Assembly: GCA_021202155.1 (NCBI GenBank)
Contig: JAJQDP010000031.1
Coordinates: 1 to 36,924, forward strand
Length of the DNA: 36,924 nucleotides
Origin: Oscillospiraceae bacterium
GTDB lineage: Bacteria > Bacillota > Clostridia > Oscillospirales > Ruminococcaceae
Direction of reading: 5' to 3'
The notes below the pieces were generated by a model. It did no database searches. It had not been told where the DNA came from and worked only from the letters and a program-made list of their open reading frames with translations. The translations under genes were made by a program, and so were the position numbers. Below, piece after piece: positions 1 through 9,057 of the stretch (position 1 is the first letter of the stretch; every line of letters starts with the position of its first letter).

Positions 1-2
1 CT

Positions 3-1241
3 CATACATGCTCCGTTTGTGGCGACAGTTATGTTGATACCTACACTGCCGCACTTGGTCACACCTATGGCGAGCCTGTTTTCACCTGGGCTGAGGACTA
101 CAGCACGGCAGTGGCGGTGTTTACTTGCACAAGTAACGACGACAGGCAGACTGTGGCGGCTACTATTGACAGTGAGACTACTGAGGCTAAGTGCGAAAGC
201 GACGGTGTTGCAGTCTATACTGCAACGGCAGTGTTCAATGGCACTACCTATACCGATAAACAGTCGGTAGTTCTGACGGCTACTGGTCACACTGCAGGTA
301 CTCCGACGATTGAGAACGAAGTTGCGGCGACATGCACGACTGATGGTTCTTATGACACTGTGACAAGATGCACGGTGTGCGATGCGATAATTTCAAGAGT
401 GACAACAACAGTTCCCGCCACCGGTCACACCTACGAGGCAGTAGTAACCGCCCCAACTTGCACTGAGACCGGCTACACTACTTACACCTGCTCCGTCTGC
501 GGAGACAGCTATGTAGCAGATGAGACCGCGGCACTCGGTCACAGCTATGTAGCAGTAGTAACCTCTCCAACCTGTACCGAGCAGGGGTACACAACCCATA
601 CATGTTCAGTTTGCGGCGACAGTTATGTTGATACCTACACTGCCGCACTGGGTCACACCTACGAATTCCAGTACTTCACCTGGTCAAATGATCTGAGCTC
701 TGCCACCGCGACCTTCAAGTGCAAGACTTGCGGAGATACCCAGGTAATCGACGCGACAATATCCGGAGTCGGCTCTCTCGGAGTTTCCGTGCATACGGCA
801 TCAGTCACATTCGAGGGCGAGACTTACAGCGATTCAGTGTCCACCGGCACAAGTCTTTTGAAGACCGCGGCTGACTATACTGCTGTTAATGAAGCGATAG
901 AGAAGGCAAATGCACTGAACGCAAGTGACTACACCAACTTTGAAATCGTAACCGCCGCGATAGACCTGGTCAACTGGAACTTGAGCATAGTGAACCAGGA
1001 GACGGTCAACGCCTATGCGGGGAATATTGAGGCGGCAATCGCGAACCTCACTCCACTGGTTGAGGAGACGGTAACCATCACCGAGCCAATAGAGGACTCA
1101 ACTACCGAAACCGAGCCGGAAGAAGTCGAGGTTACTGAATCTGAACCCGAGACAAATCCGACCACAGGAGTTGTGGTGGCACTTCTGCCGATGGCGATGG
1201 CAATGGCGGCAATTGTTGCGGGAAAAAAGCGACTTGGCTGA
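3..1241 (+). CDS. Cell-wall anchored Cys-rich repeat surface protein (5' end outside the window)
   Basis: The reading frame is open from the first bases of the window, so the N-terminus is missing and 412 residues are visible. It contains Cys-rich modules built around 'TCSVCGDSYV' and 'ALGHTY', each about 40 residues; two are adjacent at about 420-660, and half of another lies at 3-70. A helical FIVAR-like stretch follows (about 880-1060), then an acidic Thr/Glu/Pro-rich spacer. The tail has NPTTG at 1155-1169, about 15 hydrophobic residues and a GKKRLG end, which is a sortase sorting signal of the NPxTG type. It is therefore expected on the cell wall, possibly as an adhesin or a glycan-binding protein. 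The last codons and stop lie in the first hairpin of a downstream palindromic repeat. Confidence 0.85.
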   Translation, partial: HTCSVCGDSYVDTYTAALGHTYGEPVFTWAEDYSTAVAVFTCTSNDDRQTVAATIDSETTEAKCESDGVAVYTATAVFNGTTYTDKQSVVLTATGHTAGTPTIENEVAATCTTDGSYDTVTRCTVCDAIISRVTTTVPATGHTYEAVVTAPTCTETGYTTYTCSVCGDSYVADETAALGHSYVAVVTSPTCTEQGYTTHTCSVCGDSYVDTYTAALGHTYEFQYFTWSNDLSSATATFKCKTCGDTQVIDATISGVGSLGVSVHTASVTFEGETYSDSVSTGTSLLKTAADYTAVNEAIEKANALNASDYTNFEIVTAAIDLVNWNLSIVNQETVNAYAGNIEAAIANLTPLVEETVTITEPIEDSTTETEPEEVEVTESEPETNPTTGVVVALLPMAMAMAAIVAGKKRLG

Positions 1242-1429
1242 CGCCAAGTCGGCGAGTTTCGGCGAAGCCGAAACTCGCGCGCTCCCGCTGGTCGCGCACC
1301 TCTCAGTCGCGCCTGCGGCGCGCCAGCTCTCCTTGAAAAAGGAGAGCCTTTTTCTGCCTCTTTGCAAGCTTCTGGGAGGAGCAACCAAAGCCTCCCCCGA
1401 AGGGGGAGGGGGACCATGCGAAGCATGGT
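1231..1429. repeat. Cluster of GAA-loop palindromes (intergenic repeat element)
   Basis: Perfect or near-perfect inverted repeats lie in series: 1231-1250 (8-bp arms), 1252-1278 (12-bp arms, loop GAA), 1326-1347 (9-bp arms, loop GAAA), 1391-1409 (8-bp arms, loop GAA) and 1413-1429 (7-bp arms, loop GAA). The DNA is richer in G+C than its surroundings. The recurring GAA loop suggests a mobile or amplified palindromic element rather than ordinary spacer. The first hairpin contains the stop codon of the surface protein gene. A similar cluster, with loops on the opposite strand, lies at 22604-22781. Confidence 0.75.
1326..1353 (+). terminator. Rho-independent terminator
   Basis: A 9-bp perfect stem (1326-1334 with 1339-1347) has a GAAA loop and is followed by CTTTTT. 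It is placed to end transcription of the surface protein gene. Confidence 0.7.
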
Positions 1430-1466
1430 GGAGGGGTTTCCGCCCCTACTATTTTCTCATTCCTCA

Positions 1467-1495
1467 TTGAAATCTCCTCCACAATATGCTATACT
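1467..1495 (+). promoter_or_regulatory. Sigma-A promoter of the ANT(6)-like gene
   Basis: TTGAAA (1467-1472), a 17-bp spacer and TATACT (1490-1495), about 30 bp before the start codon. Confidence 0.75.
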
Positions 1496-1525
1496 TATCT
1501 TAACAAAATTCAAGGAGGGCAAGTT

Positions 1526-2374
1526 ATGCGTTCAACTGAGGAAATGTTAAGGCTTATTACCGACACGGCGGCGGGAGACGAGAATGTCCGGGCGGCTGTT
1601 CTGAGCGGTTCACGGGCGGATATTTCGCGACCCGGGGATGTCTATCAGGATTACGACGTCGCGTTTTTGGTCAAGGATTTATCGCCGTACTTCAACAACC
1701 CATGCTATATCGAGAGAATTTTTGGCAAAGTCCTCATTATGCAATTGCCCGACCTTAATGACAATCCTGATTTATCTTTGGAGACCGCGGAGCACTTTAC
1801 ATATCTGACGATTTTTGAGGATGGAGTGCGCCTTGACCTCACTTTTACCGCTGTGATGCCCGACTGGGGCAATGAGCCGATGAAGGTGCTTTTCGACCGC
1901 GAGGGGCATCTCTCTGACAACCTTGATAACGAGTGCTACATGGTTCATCAGCCCACGCAGGAGGAATTTTCCGCCTGCTGTAACGAGTTCTGGTGGTGCT
2001 TGAATAATGTCGCGAAGGGCTTGAAGAGGGAGGAGATTCCCTATGCCAAAGCGATGTTTGAGGAGACCCTCCGCCCACAGCTCAATAAGATAATTGAGTG
2101 GTACATCGGCACCATCTCCGACTTCTCTGTCTCAACCGGCAAGAAGGGGAAGTACTTTAAAAAGTACCTCCCCGACAGCATCTACGGAAAGTATCTCAAA
2201 ACCTACACCATCGCCGACCCGGGAAGAATCTGGACAAGTGTAATCAACACCTGCAAGCTCTTCTCCGACCTCGCCCAAATCGTTGCCCAGGATTTGGGAC
2301 TCAACTATAACATCGATGAAGAAGCAGGAGCGAGACTATATATGATGAATGTTAAGGGCGGAATTTATGAATAA
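1526..2374 (+). CDS. ANT(6)/AadE-like aminoglycoside 6-adenylyltransferase family protein
   Basis: The 282-residue protein is close to the usual length of streptomycin 6-adenylyltransferases (about 285-300). Residues 27-46 carry the nucleotidyltransferase signature: GS at 28-29, then D42-x-D44 within QDYDVAF. These residues bind metal and the nucleotide phosphates in this family. The known reaction is transfer of AMP to the 6-hydroxyl of streptomycin. The start is fixed by an AAGGAGG site 8 bases upstream. It has its own promoter and is monocistronic, ending before a convergent toxin-antitoxin operon. Chromosomal homologues of this family are common in Clostridia, and many have not been shown to confer resistance, so the substrate is uncertain. 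Confidence 0.85.
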   Translation: MRSTEEMLRLITDTAAGDENVRAAVLSGSRADISRPGDVYQDYDVAFLVKDLSPYFNNPCYIERIFGKVLIMQLPDLNDNPDLSLETAEHFTYLTIFEDGVRLDLTFTAVMPDWGNEPMKVLFDREGHLSDNLDNECYMVHQPTQEEFSACCNEFWWCLNNVAKGLKREEIPYAKAMFEETLRPQLNKIIEWYIGTISDFSVSTGKKGKYFKKYLPDSIYGKYLKTYTIADPGRIWTSVINTCKLFSDLAQIVAQDLGLNYNIDEEAGARLYMMNVKGGIYE

Positions 2375-2381
2375 CGAATAA

Positions 2382-2413
2382 CAAAAACTCCCCACCAATC
2401 TCCGGCGGGGAGT
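2382..2413 (-). terminator. Terminator of the toxin-antitoxin operon
   Basis: On the minus strand a stem with arms 2407-2413 and 2387-2393 is followed by a T run (A run at 2383-2387 on the plus strand). It lies just past the toxin stop codon. Confidence 0.7.
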
Positions 2414-2419
2414 CCAATA

Positions 2420-2737
2420 TTATTGCAATAACCAGTTGTAATCCTGACGGCAGTCGACTATGTATTCTACATAAACGGTATCATCCAGAATCTGATAGAT
2501 AACAACATACCACTTTGGTACATACATCTTGTGATATTTGTCATACTCAACAGAACCATCATCAATATATGGAAACCGTTGCGGCATTTGCCTTAGGGAA
2601 CGAATTGCATTCATAATGTCTTTTCTCTTTGCATGTGCCGCTTCCTTATTGACTTTTGCAATGAAACGGATATGTCCTTCTAACATGCTTTCTGCTTTTT
2701 CTGTAATATTTACAGTGTATGTCTTCTGTCCTGCCAT
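2420..2737 (-). CDS. RelE/ParE-family toxin of a type II toxin-antitoxin pair
   Basis: A 105-residue basic protein with the RelE/ParE layout: an N-terminal strand (TYTVNITEKAES), a long helix with basic residues, then strands ending in YVEYIVDCRQDYNWLL. RelE-type toxins cut mRNA on the ribosome and ParE-type toxins poison gyrase. The sequence alone does not tell which this is. It begins one base after the antitoxin stop codon, so the two are cotranscribed and probably translationally coupled. The C-terminal 'VEYIVDCRQDY' resembles the plasmid-stabilisation (YoeB/Txe-like) subgroup. Confidence 0.85.
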   Translation of the reverse strand: MAGQKTYTVNITEKAESMLEGHIRFIAKVNKEAAHAKRKDIMNAIRSLRQMPQRFPYIDDGSVEYDKYHKMYVPKWYVVIYQILDDTVYVEYIVDCRQDYNWLLQ

Positions 2738-2738
2738 C

Positions 2739-3002
2739 TTAAGCCTCTTCTATCACCTTTTCGAGCATAGCATCTACTTCCTCAATGGTGTATCCTTTGC
2801 TTCCCCGTTTTCTCGCCTCCTCAACTTCTTCAAGTTCCCGGCGGAGTTCAAACATTTTTTTACGGCGATAGGAATCATAGTCCATAACGACTAACTCCTC
2901 CTGTCCGTTATTGGTGAGGATAACCGGTTGAGAAGTCTTCCTGCAAATATCTGCGATTTCATTATAGTTCTGGCGGATTTCCGCAGACGAACGAGTAATC
3001 AT
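2739..3002 (-). CDS. Phd/YefM-family antitoxin
   Basis: An 87-residue protein with an N-terminal Phd/YefM DNA-binding fold (MITRSSAEIRQNYNEIADI, then 'PVILTNNGQEELVVMDYDSY') and a charged C-terminal helix that should wrap the toxin. The ATG at 3002 is chosen because GGGAGG lies 8 bases upstream. An ATG seven codons further upstream would overlap that ribosome site. The gene precedes the toxin, as is usual, and the operon has one strong promoter that the antitoxin probably represses. Confidence 0.87.
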   Translation of the reverse strand: MITRSSAEIRQNYNEIADICRKTSQPVILTNNGQEELVVMDYDSYRRKKMFELRRELEEVEEARKRGSKGYTIEEVDAMLEKVIEEA

Positions 3003-3046
3003 TAATTTCGCCTCCCATGGCATTATAGCATTGAAATTCTAACTGT

Positions 3047-3075
3047 ATTATAACCGATTTCCAAAGGAAAGTCAA
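3047..3075 (-). promoter_or_regulatory. Promoter of the toxin-antitoxin operon
   Basis: On the minus strand TTGACT (3070-3075), a 17-bp spacer and TATAAT (3047-3052). Confidence 0.85.
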
Positions 3076-3194
3076 TAGCGATCCGCTCCGCAAGAGAGCT
3101 GTCACGAATTCAGATTTGTTTTTTAAAATTCGCCCTATTGGAGGATTTTATTTTGAAGACTTTTGCATTTCACAAACATTTCAGCAATTTGAGG

Positions 3195-4578
<1,384 letters not shown>

Positions 4579-4599
4579 TTTCGGATTAAGACGAATTTC

Positions 4600-4632
4600 A
4601 AGGGACTTTCCTTCGGGAGAGTCCCTTTTTTC
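4600..4632 (+). terminator. Terminator of eno
   Basis: An 8-bp stem AAGGGACT/AGTCCCTT (4600-4607 with 4620-4627), extended by inner pairs around a TTCG-containing loop, is followed by a T run. Confidence 0.9.
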
Positions 4633-4643
4633 TTTGAAAACGA

Positions 4644-4672
4644 TTGACAAAACGTGCGAATTGTGATAATAT
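4644..4672 (+). promoter_or_regulatory. Promoter of tRNA-Leu
   Basis: TTGACA (4644-4649), a 17-bp spacer and TAATAT (4667-4672), 14 bp before the mature tRNA. Confidence 0.8.
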
Positions 4673-4685
4673 AGTTAGCGGTAAC

Positions 4686-4771
4686 GCCGCTGTGGTGGAA
4701 TCGGCAGACACAAGGGACTTAAAATCCCTCGCCCTTAAAGCGTACCGGTTCAAGTCCGGTCAGCGGCACCA
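4686..4771 (+). tRNA. tRNA-Leu (anticodon TAA)
   Basis: The acceptor arms GCCGCTG (4686-4692) and CAGCGGC (4761-4767) pair fully. The anticodon stem is AGGGA/TCCCT with loop CTTAAAA and anticodon TAA at 4720-4722. The T arm is ACCGG-TTCAAGT-CCGGT. There is a class II variable arm, as expected for leucine, and CCA is encoded (4769-4771). Total length is 86. Confidence 0.97.
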
Positions 4772-4780
4772 AACAAAGAT

Positions 4781-4822
4781 AATCCGAACCCATTCCCAAT
4801 AGGAGATGGGTTCGGATTTTTC
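4781..4822 (+). terminator. Terminator of tRNA-Leu
   Basis: A perfect 13-bp stem (4781-4793 with 4806-4818) is followed by TTTTTCTT. A close relative of this hairpin ends the recombinase gene at 22810. Confidence 0.9.
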
Positions 4823-4846
4823 TTGTATTTTGATAGATATGAGGAG

Positions 4847-4924
4847 ATGTATTTCCCAAACGGAGCAATCAAACGACCGGAATCTAAGCCGAGAGGACCA
4901 CACAAGAAAAAATCGAACAAGTAA
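4847..4924 (+). CDS. Possible 25-residue basic peptide (unrecognised)
   Basis: ATG at 4847 follows GAGGAG and opens 25 codons rich in Lys, Arg and Pro ('RPESKPRGPHKKKSNK' at the end). It could be a gene-tail remnant or a chance frame. I do not recognise it. Nothing else coding is visible between the tRNA terminator and metY. A small hairpin at 4933-4957 lies downstream. Confidence 0.25.
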   Translation: MYFPNGAIKRPESKPRGPHKKKSNK

Positions 4925-5002
4925 GAAACAGGCAAGGTAGTTTATGAGGCTACCTTGAGCCTCAATTTGTCAAGGAGCAATTCTGCAAAAAGTTATAAAT
5001 TT

Positions 5003-5041
5003 TTAAATAAAGAGCAGTCTCAGGTGCTATGAGACTGCTCT
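5003..5041 (-). terminator. Terminator of metY
   Basis: A perfect 12-bp stem (5030-5041 with 5011-5022) is followed on the minus strand by TTATTTAAAAATTT. It lies 54 bp past the metY stop codon. Confidence 0.85.
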
Positions 5042-5094
5042 TGTGCTCTCTGATAAATTTTATGCTATTTGTACATCGATCGTGATCGCGTACA

Positions 5095-6387
5095 TCAATT
5101 CCCAAATGCCTGTGAAAGGTCGGCAATGATGTCATCGATATGCTCAGTACCGATAGATAGGCGTATTGTATTCGGCTTTATTCCCTGATCCAAAAGCTCC
5201 TCCTCGGAAAGCTGAGAGTGAGTCGTGGTTGCCGGATGGATGACAAGGCTCTTTACGTCGGCTACATTAGCCAGAAGCGAGAATATCCTGAGGTTGTCTA
5301 TGAACTCGTGAGCTTCTTTCTGACCGCCCTTGATCTCGAATGTGAATATTGAGCCGCCTCCGTTCGGGAAATACTTCTCGTACAGAGCGTGGTCAGGATG
5401 GTCGGGCAGTGCAGGATGATTTACTTTTTCGACCTTCGGATGATTTACAAGGAAATCGAGAACCTTCTTTGTATTCTCAACGTGGCGGTCAATTCTCAGG
5501 GATAAGGTTTCGGTTCCCTGCAAAAGAAGGAAAGCATTGAAAGGCGAAATCGTAGCTCCCGTATCTCTAAGAAGAATCGCTCTTATGTAGGTTACGAATG
5601 CCGCAGGACCGACTGCGTCAGCAAAGGAAATTCCGTGATAACTTGGATTTGGCTCAGCTATCGGCGCATACTTCCCGCTTGCCTTCCAATCGAACTTTCC
5701 ACCATCAACGATAACTCCGCCTAAAGTTGTTCCATGCCCGCCAATGAACTTGGTCGCGGAATGGATTACTATGTCCGCTCCATGTTCAATAGGTCTGAAA
5801 AGATAGGGAGTCGCAAATGTGTTGTCGATTGCAACGGGAATACCGTGTCTGTGTGCAATTTCAGAAATGGCATCAACATCGGGAATATCACTGTTCGGAT
5901 TGCCCAAGGTCTCAAGATAAATTGCCTTTGTATTATCCTGAATAGCGGCTTCAACTTCTTCCAGATTATGAGCATCGACAAAAGTTGTCTCAATCCCGCT
6001 TAACTTAAGAGTATGAGCAAGAAGATTGTAGCTACCGCCGTAGATGGTCTTCTGCGCAACAATATGGTCACCCTTCTGAGCGAGCGCCTGAATTGTATAT
6101 GTGACAGCCGCTGCGCCTGAAGCAAGCGCAAGACCCGCAACTCCGCCCTCTAAAGCGGCGATTCTTGACTCGAAAACATCCTGTGTGGAATTGGTCAGCC
6201 TGCCGTAGATGTTGCCGGAATCACGGAGTCCAAAGCGGTCTGCGGCGTGAGCTGAGTTATGAAAGACATAGGAGGTTGTCTGGTAGATGGGAACAGCCCT
6301 TGAATCGGTTACGGGATCGGGATTCTCCTGACCGGCGTGGAGCTGGATGGTCTCAAACTTAAAGTTGTTTTCGTAATTGTATTTCAT
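5095..6387 (-). CDS. metY: O-acetylhomoserine sulfhydrylase (aminocarboxypropyltransferase)
   Basis: A 430-residue PLP enzyme of the Cys/Met-metabolism family. MetY-type enzymes make homocysteine from O-acetylhomoserine and sulfide. The N-terminal '[32 protein letters not shown]' region is typical of MetY. The PLP lysine is K213 in [12 protein letters not shown], with D188 (AIDNTFATP) expected to hold the pyridine nitrogen. The MetY-specific insertion around '[27 protein letters not shown]' is present. The start is supported by AAGGAG 8 bases upstream. It stands divergent from cysK. Its transcript has a leader of about 200 nt with a Cys-rich leader peptide and a hairpin, so it is probably controlled by attenuation. 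Confidence 0.95.
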   Translation of the reverse strand: MKYNYENNFKFETIQLHAGQENPDPVTDSRAVPIYQTTSYVFHNSAHAADRFGLRDSGNIYGRLTNSTQDVFESRIAALEGGVAGLALASGAAAVTYTIQALAQKGDHIVAQKTIYGGSYNLLAHTLKLSGIETTFVDAHNLEEVEAAIQDNTKAIYLETLGNPNSDIPDVDAISEIAHRHGIPVAIDNTFATPYLFRPIEHGADIVIHSATKFIGGHGTTLGGVIVDGGKFDWKASGKYAPIAEPNPSYHGISFADAVGPAAFVTYIRAILLRDTGATISPFNAFLLLQGTETLSLRIDRHVENTKKVLDFLVNHPKVEKVNHPALPDHPDHALYEKYFPNGGGSIFTFEIKGGQKEAHEFIDNLRIFSLLANVADVKSLVIHPATTTHSQLSEEELLDQGIKPNTIRLSIGTEHIDDIIADLSQAFGN

Positions 6388-6404
6388 TGTGTATACACTC
6401 CTTG

Positions 6405-6452
6405 ATAAAGATAAAATAAGATTATTCCCGGCTTCCGAAACAGAAAGCCAGG
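6405..6452 (-). promoter_or_regulatory. Putative attenuator hairpin in the metY leader
   Basis: On the minus-strand transcript a 10-bp stem with two G-U pairs (6443-6452 with 6427-6436) has a 6-nt loop. It is followed by an A/T-rich run (AATAATCTTATTTTAT). It starts 16 nt after the stop codon of the leader peptide and ends just before the metY ribosome site, as an attenuator would. The downstream U-tract is imperfect, so it may act on translation instead of transcription. Confidence 0.5.
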
Positions 6453-6468
6453 CGGTTACTGTGGATTA

Positions 6469-6540
6469 TCAACAACAGCACATACACATTCGACCGAATC
6501 TGAAGTTATGTCTTAATAAAACTATGAAATTTGCAGGCAT
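6469..6540 (-). CDS. Cys/Met-rich leader peptide of metY
   Basis: A 23-codon ORF starts with ATG at 6540, five bases after a strong GGAAGG ribosome site, and ends with codons for Met-Cys-Met-Cys-Cys-Cys followed by TGA (6469-6471). It lies wholly inside the metY leader, about 80 nt upstream of metY and just before a hairpin. Four Cys and two Met among the last six residues, upstream of a gene that makes a methionine precursor from sulfide, is the classic arrangement of ribosome-mediated attenuation. Stalling on scarce Cys-tRNA (or Met-tRNA) would alter folding of the downstream RNA. The function is inferred. The peptide and its ribosome site are seen directly. Confidence 0.7.
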   Translation of the reverse strand: MPANFIVLLRHNFRFGRMCMCCC

Positions 6541-6597
6541 AATAACCTTCCTTTCAATCGAAATAAAATACATACTAAAAAGATATGCATTGTAGGC

Positions 6598-6626
6598 ATT
6601 ATAACCGATATATTTTCTCTTGTCAA
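6598..6626 (-). promoter_or_regulatory. Promoter of metY
   Basis: On the minus strand TTGACA (6621-6626), a 17-bp spacer and TATAAT (6598-6603). It puts the start of transcription about 200 nt upstream of metY. GCCTACAATG directly follows the -10 box and could be an operator half-site. Confidence 0.85.
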
Positions 6627-6666
6627 TACCTTTTCAAAAAATTTTTAAAAAATTTGAAAAGACGTA

Positions 6667-6695
6667 TTGACAGCGAGACTGACTTATGATATAAT
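6667..6695 (+). promoter_or_regulatory. Promoter of cysK
   Basis: TTGACA (6667-6672), a 17-bp spacer and TATAAT (6690-6695). Confidence 0.88.
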
Positions 6696-6696
6696 C

Positions 6697-6713
6697 CCTA
6701 CCATGTTGATAGG
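6697..6713 (+). promoter_or_regulatory. Operator CCTAC-N7-ATAGG at the cysK promoter
   Basis: A 17-bp imperfect dyad begins one base after the -10 box and spans the transcription start. The same pattern occurs at the tcdA promoter (14900) and the thiol-cluster promoter (15014). Its position fits a repressor. The dyad resembles sites of Rrf2-family regulators such as CymR and IscR, which is an inference. Confidence 0.6.
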
Positions 6714-6766
6714 TTTTAATTTGGTAAAGCTTATCCGACAATTAAACTCTTAAGGAGGAAAACATT

Positions 6767-7702
6767 ATGACAGTATACAACAGCATAACCGGCCTGGTAG
6801 GAGGAACCCCGCTCCTCAGACTCAGTAACCTTTTGAAGGCAGACAACTACTACGCTGATATTCTTGCAAAGCTCGAATATCTGAACCCCGCAGGAAGCGT
6901 CAAGGACAGAATTGCCAAGGCGATGATTGACACCGCAGAAGAAAATGGTGATTTGAAAGAAGGCTCGGTAATTATTGAACCTACGAGCGGCAATACGGGA
7001 ATCGGTCTTGCGGCGATTGCGGCATCCAAAGGCTACAGGATCATTCTTACTATGCCTGAGACAATGAGCGTTGAGAGAAGAAATCTCTTGAAAGCTTACG
7101 GCGCAGAACTTGTTCTGACAGAAGGCTCCAAGGGCATGAAGGGTGCTATTGCGAAAGCAAAAGAGCTTGCTGAAACAATTCCAAACAGCTATACTCCCGG
7201 TCAGTTTGTGAATCCCGCCAATCCGAAGGCTCACTTTGAGACCACAGGTCCGGAAATCTGGAATGATACTGACGGCAAGGTTGACATCTTCGTTGCGGGT
7301 GTTGGAACAGGCGGAACCGTAAGTGGCGTCGGAAAGTATCTCAAGAGCAGGAATCCGGACGTTAAGATAGTCGCAGTTGAACCGGCAGGCTCTCCTGTCT
7401 TGTCAACAGGCGTTGCCGGCTCACACAAGCTTCAGGGAATCGGTGCGGGCTTTGTGCCGGACACTCTTGACACAAGTATATATGACGAGATTATTACCAT
7501 CAAGGATGAAGAAGCATTCGACACAGGCAGGAAGCTTGCAAAAGTAGAAGGACTCTTGGTCGGAATCACATCTGGAGCCGCAGTTTATGCCGCTTCTATT
7601 CTTGCGAAGCGTCCCGAAAACGAAGGCAAGATAATAGTTGCACTTCTACCAGACACAGGTGACAGGTATTTGTCAACACCGATGTTTGCAGAGCAGAATT
7701 AA
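6767..7702 (+). CDS. cysK: Cysteine synthase A (O-acetylserine sulfhydrylase)
   Basis: A 311-residue PLP enzyme of usual CysK length that makes cysteine from O-acetylserine and sulfide. The PLP lysine is K46 in [11 protein letters not shown]. The substrate loop [10 protein letters not shown], the phosphate-binding [15 protein letters not shown] and 'GITSGAA' near the end are all intact. The ribosome site AAGGAGG is well placed. It is followed after 33 bp by a second PLP sulfur enzyme, so the two form an operon. A promoter with a 17-bp dyad operator suggests control by sulfur or cysteine state. Confidence 0.97.
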   Translation: MTVYNSITGLVGGTPLLRLSNLLKADNYYADILAKLEYLNPAGSVKDRIAKAMIDTAEENGDLKEGSVIIEPTSGNTGIGLAAIAASKGYRIILTMPETMSVERRNLLKAYGAELVLTEGSKGMKGAIAKAKELAETIPNSYTPGQFVNPANPKAHFETTGPEIWNDTDGKVDIFVAGVGTGGTVSGVGKYLKSRNPDVKIVAVEPAGSPVLSTGVAGSHKLQGIGAGFVPDTLDTSIYDEIITIKDEEAFDTGRKLAKVEGLLVGITSGAAVYAASILAKRPENEGKIIVALLPDTGDRYLSTPMFAEQN

Positions 7703-7735
7703 AGCTTGAGAGAATTCAATCCGGAGGTTTCAAAA

Positions 7736-8932
7736 GTGTCAAAGAAAGAAAACAAGTTTGAGAGATACGACATTTCGACGCAGGCTGTACATTCGGGAAA
7801 TGACTACGACGAAGAAACCGGTGCGGTTCGCAGACCGCTACACATGGCGAACAGTTACAAATTACCGGATGACCTCTCGCAGGTCAACTACTCATCAACG
7901 GATCTTCTGATGTACTCCAGAAACGGAAACGCTAATCAGCACTGGTTAGAAGAAAAAGTTGCGGCTTTGTACCATGCAGATGATGCCATTGTCCTCGCCA
8001 GCGGCGTAGGTGCACTTCATGCGTTGTTCTGGACACTTTTGAAATCGGGGGATAGAGTTGTTTATCCGAAAGTAAGCTATATGGCTGTTTACAGAATGTT
8101 TCACGAGCTGTTCAACAGAAAATTTGGCGTGGAGACAGTGATGGCGGACATGACCGACATCGAGGCTGTGAAGAAAGCAATCACTCCCGGCACAAAGCTT
8201 GTTCACATCGAAACTCCCGACAATCCCACCGTTGGAGTAACAGACATAGCGGCTGTTGCAAAAATCGCCCACGAAAACGGCGCAGTTCTGTCGGTGGACA
8301 ACACATTTGCCTCCCCACTGAACCAGAGACCTCTGGAGCTTGGCGCAGATTTCGTGGTAGACTCGCTCACCAAGTTCATCAACGGTCACGGCGATGCCCA
8401 AGGCGGTGCAATCATATCCAACGACTTGGAGACAATGGATCGCATCCGCTATGAAGCACAGGTCAATGTCGGTGCGGTTATCAGCCCGTTCAATGCGTGG
8501 CAGATTTTCCGAGGATCAGTTACCTTCCCGCTACGCATGGAGCGAATCAATCAGTCTTCGCAAAGGATTGCTGAGTGGCTGGAGCAGAGGGAAAATGTGA
8601 CGTTTGTCTCTTATCCGGGGCTTCCGAGCAATCCGGGACACGAGCTGGCAAAACGGCAGATGGAAAACGGATTCGGAGGAGTTATCTCCTTCGGCGTTAG
8701 TGCAGATGACAAAACGGTAGAACGGTTTTGTGCGAATCTAAAGGTTGTCACCTTTGCCGTCTCTTTAGGACATGATGAAAGCCTCATCTTCCCACAACCA
8801 AGTTACGATGAGAGAATCAACTTGTATCCGGAAAAGTTCCGGAACGGCTTTATTCGTTTCAGCGTCGGGCTTGAGTCGCCGGAAGACATCATCGAAGATC
8901 TGGATCAGGCGTTAAGGGCTGTCGGATTATAG
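7736..8932 (+). CDS. Cys/Met-metabolism PLP-dependent enzyme (cystathionine synthase/lyase type)
   Basis: A 398-residue member of the fold-type I trans-sulfuration family. The PLP lysine is K213 in DSLTKFINGHGD and the ring-binding aspartate is D188 in SVDNTFASP. Family members act as cystathionine gamma-synthase, cystathionine gamma- or beta-lyase, or methionine gamma-lyase, and these cannot be told apart safely by eye. The GTG at 7736 is chosen because GGAGG lies 8 bases upstream. A TTG ten codons earlier has no ribosome site. Cotranscription with cysK suggests a role linking cysteine and homocysteine. A hairpin at 8939-8959 follows but lacks a plus-strand T run. Confidence 0.85.
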   Translation: MSKKENKFERYDISTQAVHSGNDYDEETGAVRRPLHMANSYKLPDDLSQVNYSSTDLLMYSRNGNANQHWLEEKVAALYHADDAIVLASGVGALHALFWTLLKSGDRVVYPKVSYMAVYRMFHELFNRKFGVETVMADMTDIEAVKKAITPGTKLVHIETPDNPTVGVTDIAAVAKIAHENGAVLSVDNTFASPLNQRPLELGADFVVDSLTKFINGHGDAQGGAIISNDLETMDRIRYEAQVNVGAVISPFNAWQIFRGSVTFPLRMERINQSSQRIAEWLEQRENVTFVSYPGLPSNPGHELAKRQMENGFGGVISFGVSADDKTVERFCANLKVVTFAVSLGHDESLIFPQPSYDERINLYPEKFRNGFIRFSVGLESPEDIIEDLDQALRAVGL

Positions 8933-8978
8933 CAAAAAGCTATAGATTGAATCTATAGCCGAACATCCAAAGATTGTA

Positions 8979-9009
8979 TTGGTAGATAGCGGACAAAATA
9001 TGCTATAAT
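8979..9009 (+). promoter_or_regulatory. Probable promoter of metE (weak -35)
   Basis: A perfect TATAAT lies at 9004-9009. The best -35 is TTGGTA (8979-8984) at 19-bp spacing, so the promoter may need an activator. Confidence 0.5.
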
Positions 9010-9057
9010 TATGCCGACGGACGGTCACACGCTTTTGTACAAGGAGAGGATATATTC

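Noticed and set aside
1013-1426. Minus-strand frames of 96-137 codons across the repeat and the surface protein tail
   Set aside because: They arise from GC-rich palindromes and the low-complexity Thr/Glu region, and have no ribosome site.
1231-1429. CRISPR-like array
   Set aside because: The palindromes differ in sequence and length and have no regular spacers. They are independent hairpins.
4781-4822. tRNA-Leu 3' end as attachment site of the serine recombinase element
   Set aside because: Only the terminator hairpin resembles the one at 22810. No tRNA-end duplication is seen near the element, and large serine recombinases rarely use tRNA ends.
6388-6600. SAM riboswitch or T-box in the metY leader
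   Set aside because: I looked for the T-box core (AGGGTGGNACCGCG) and for S-box conserved segments and saw neither. The leader peptide plus hairpin explains the region better.
7706-7735. TTG start ten codons upstream for the PLP enzyme after cysK
   Set aside because: There is no ribosome site before it. The GTG at 7736 has GGAGG at the right distance.
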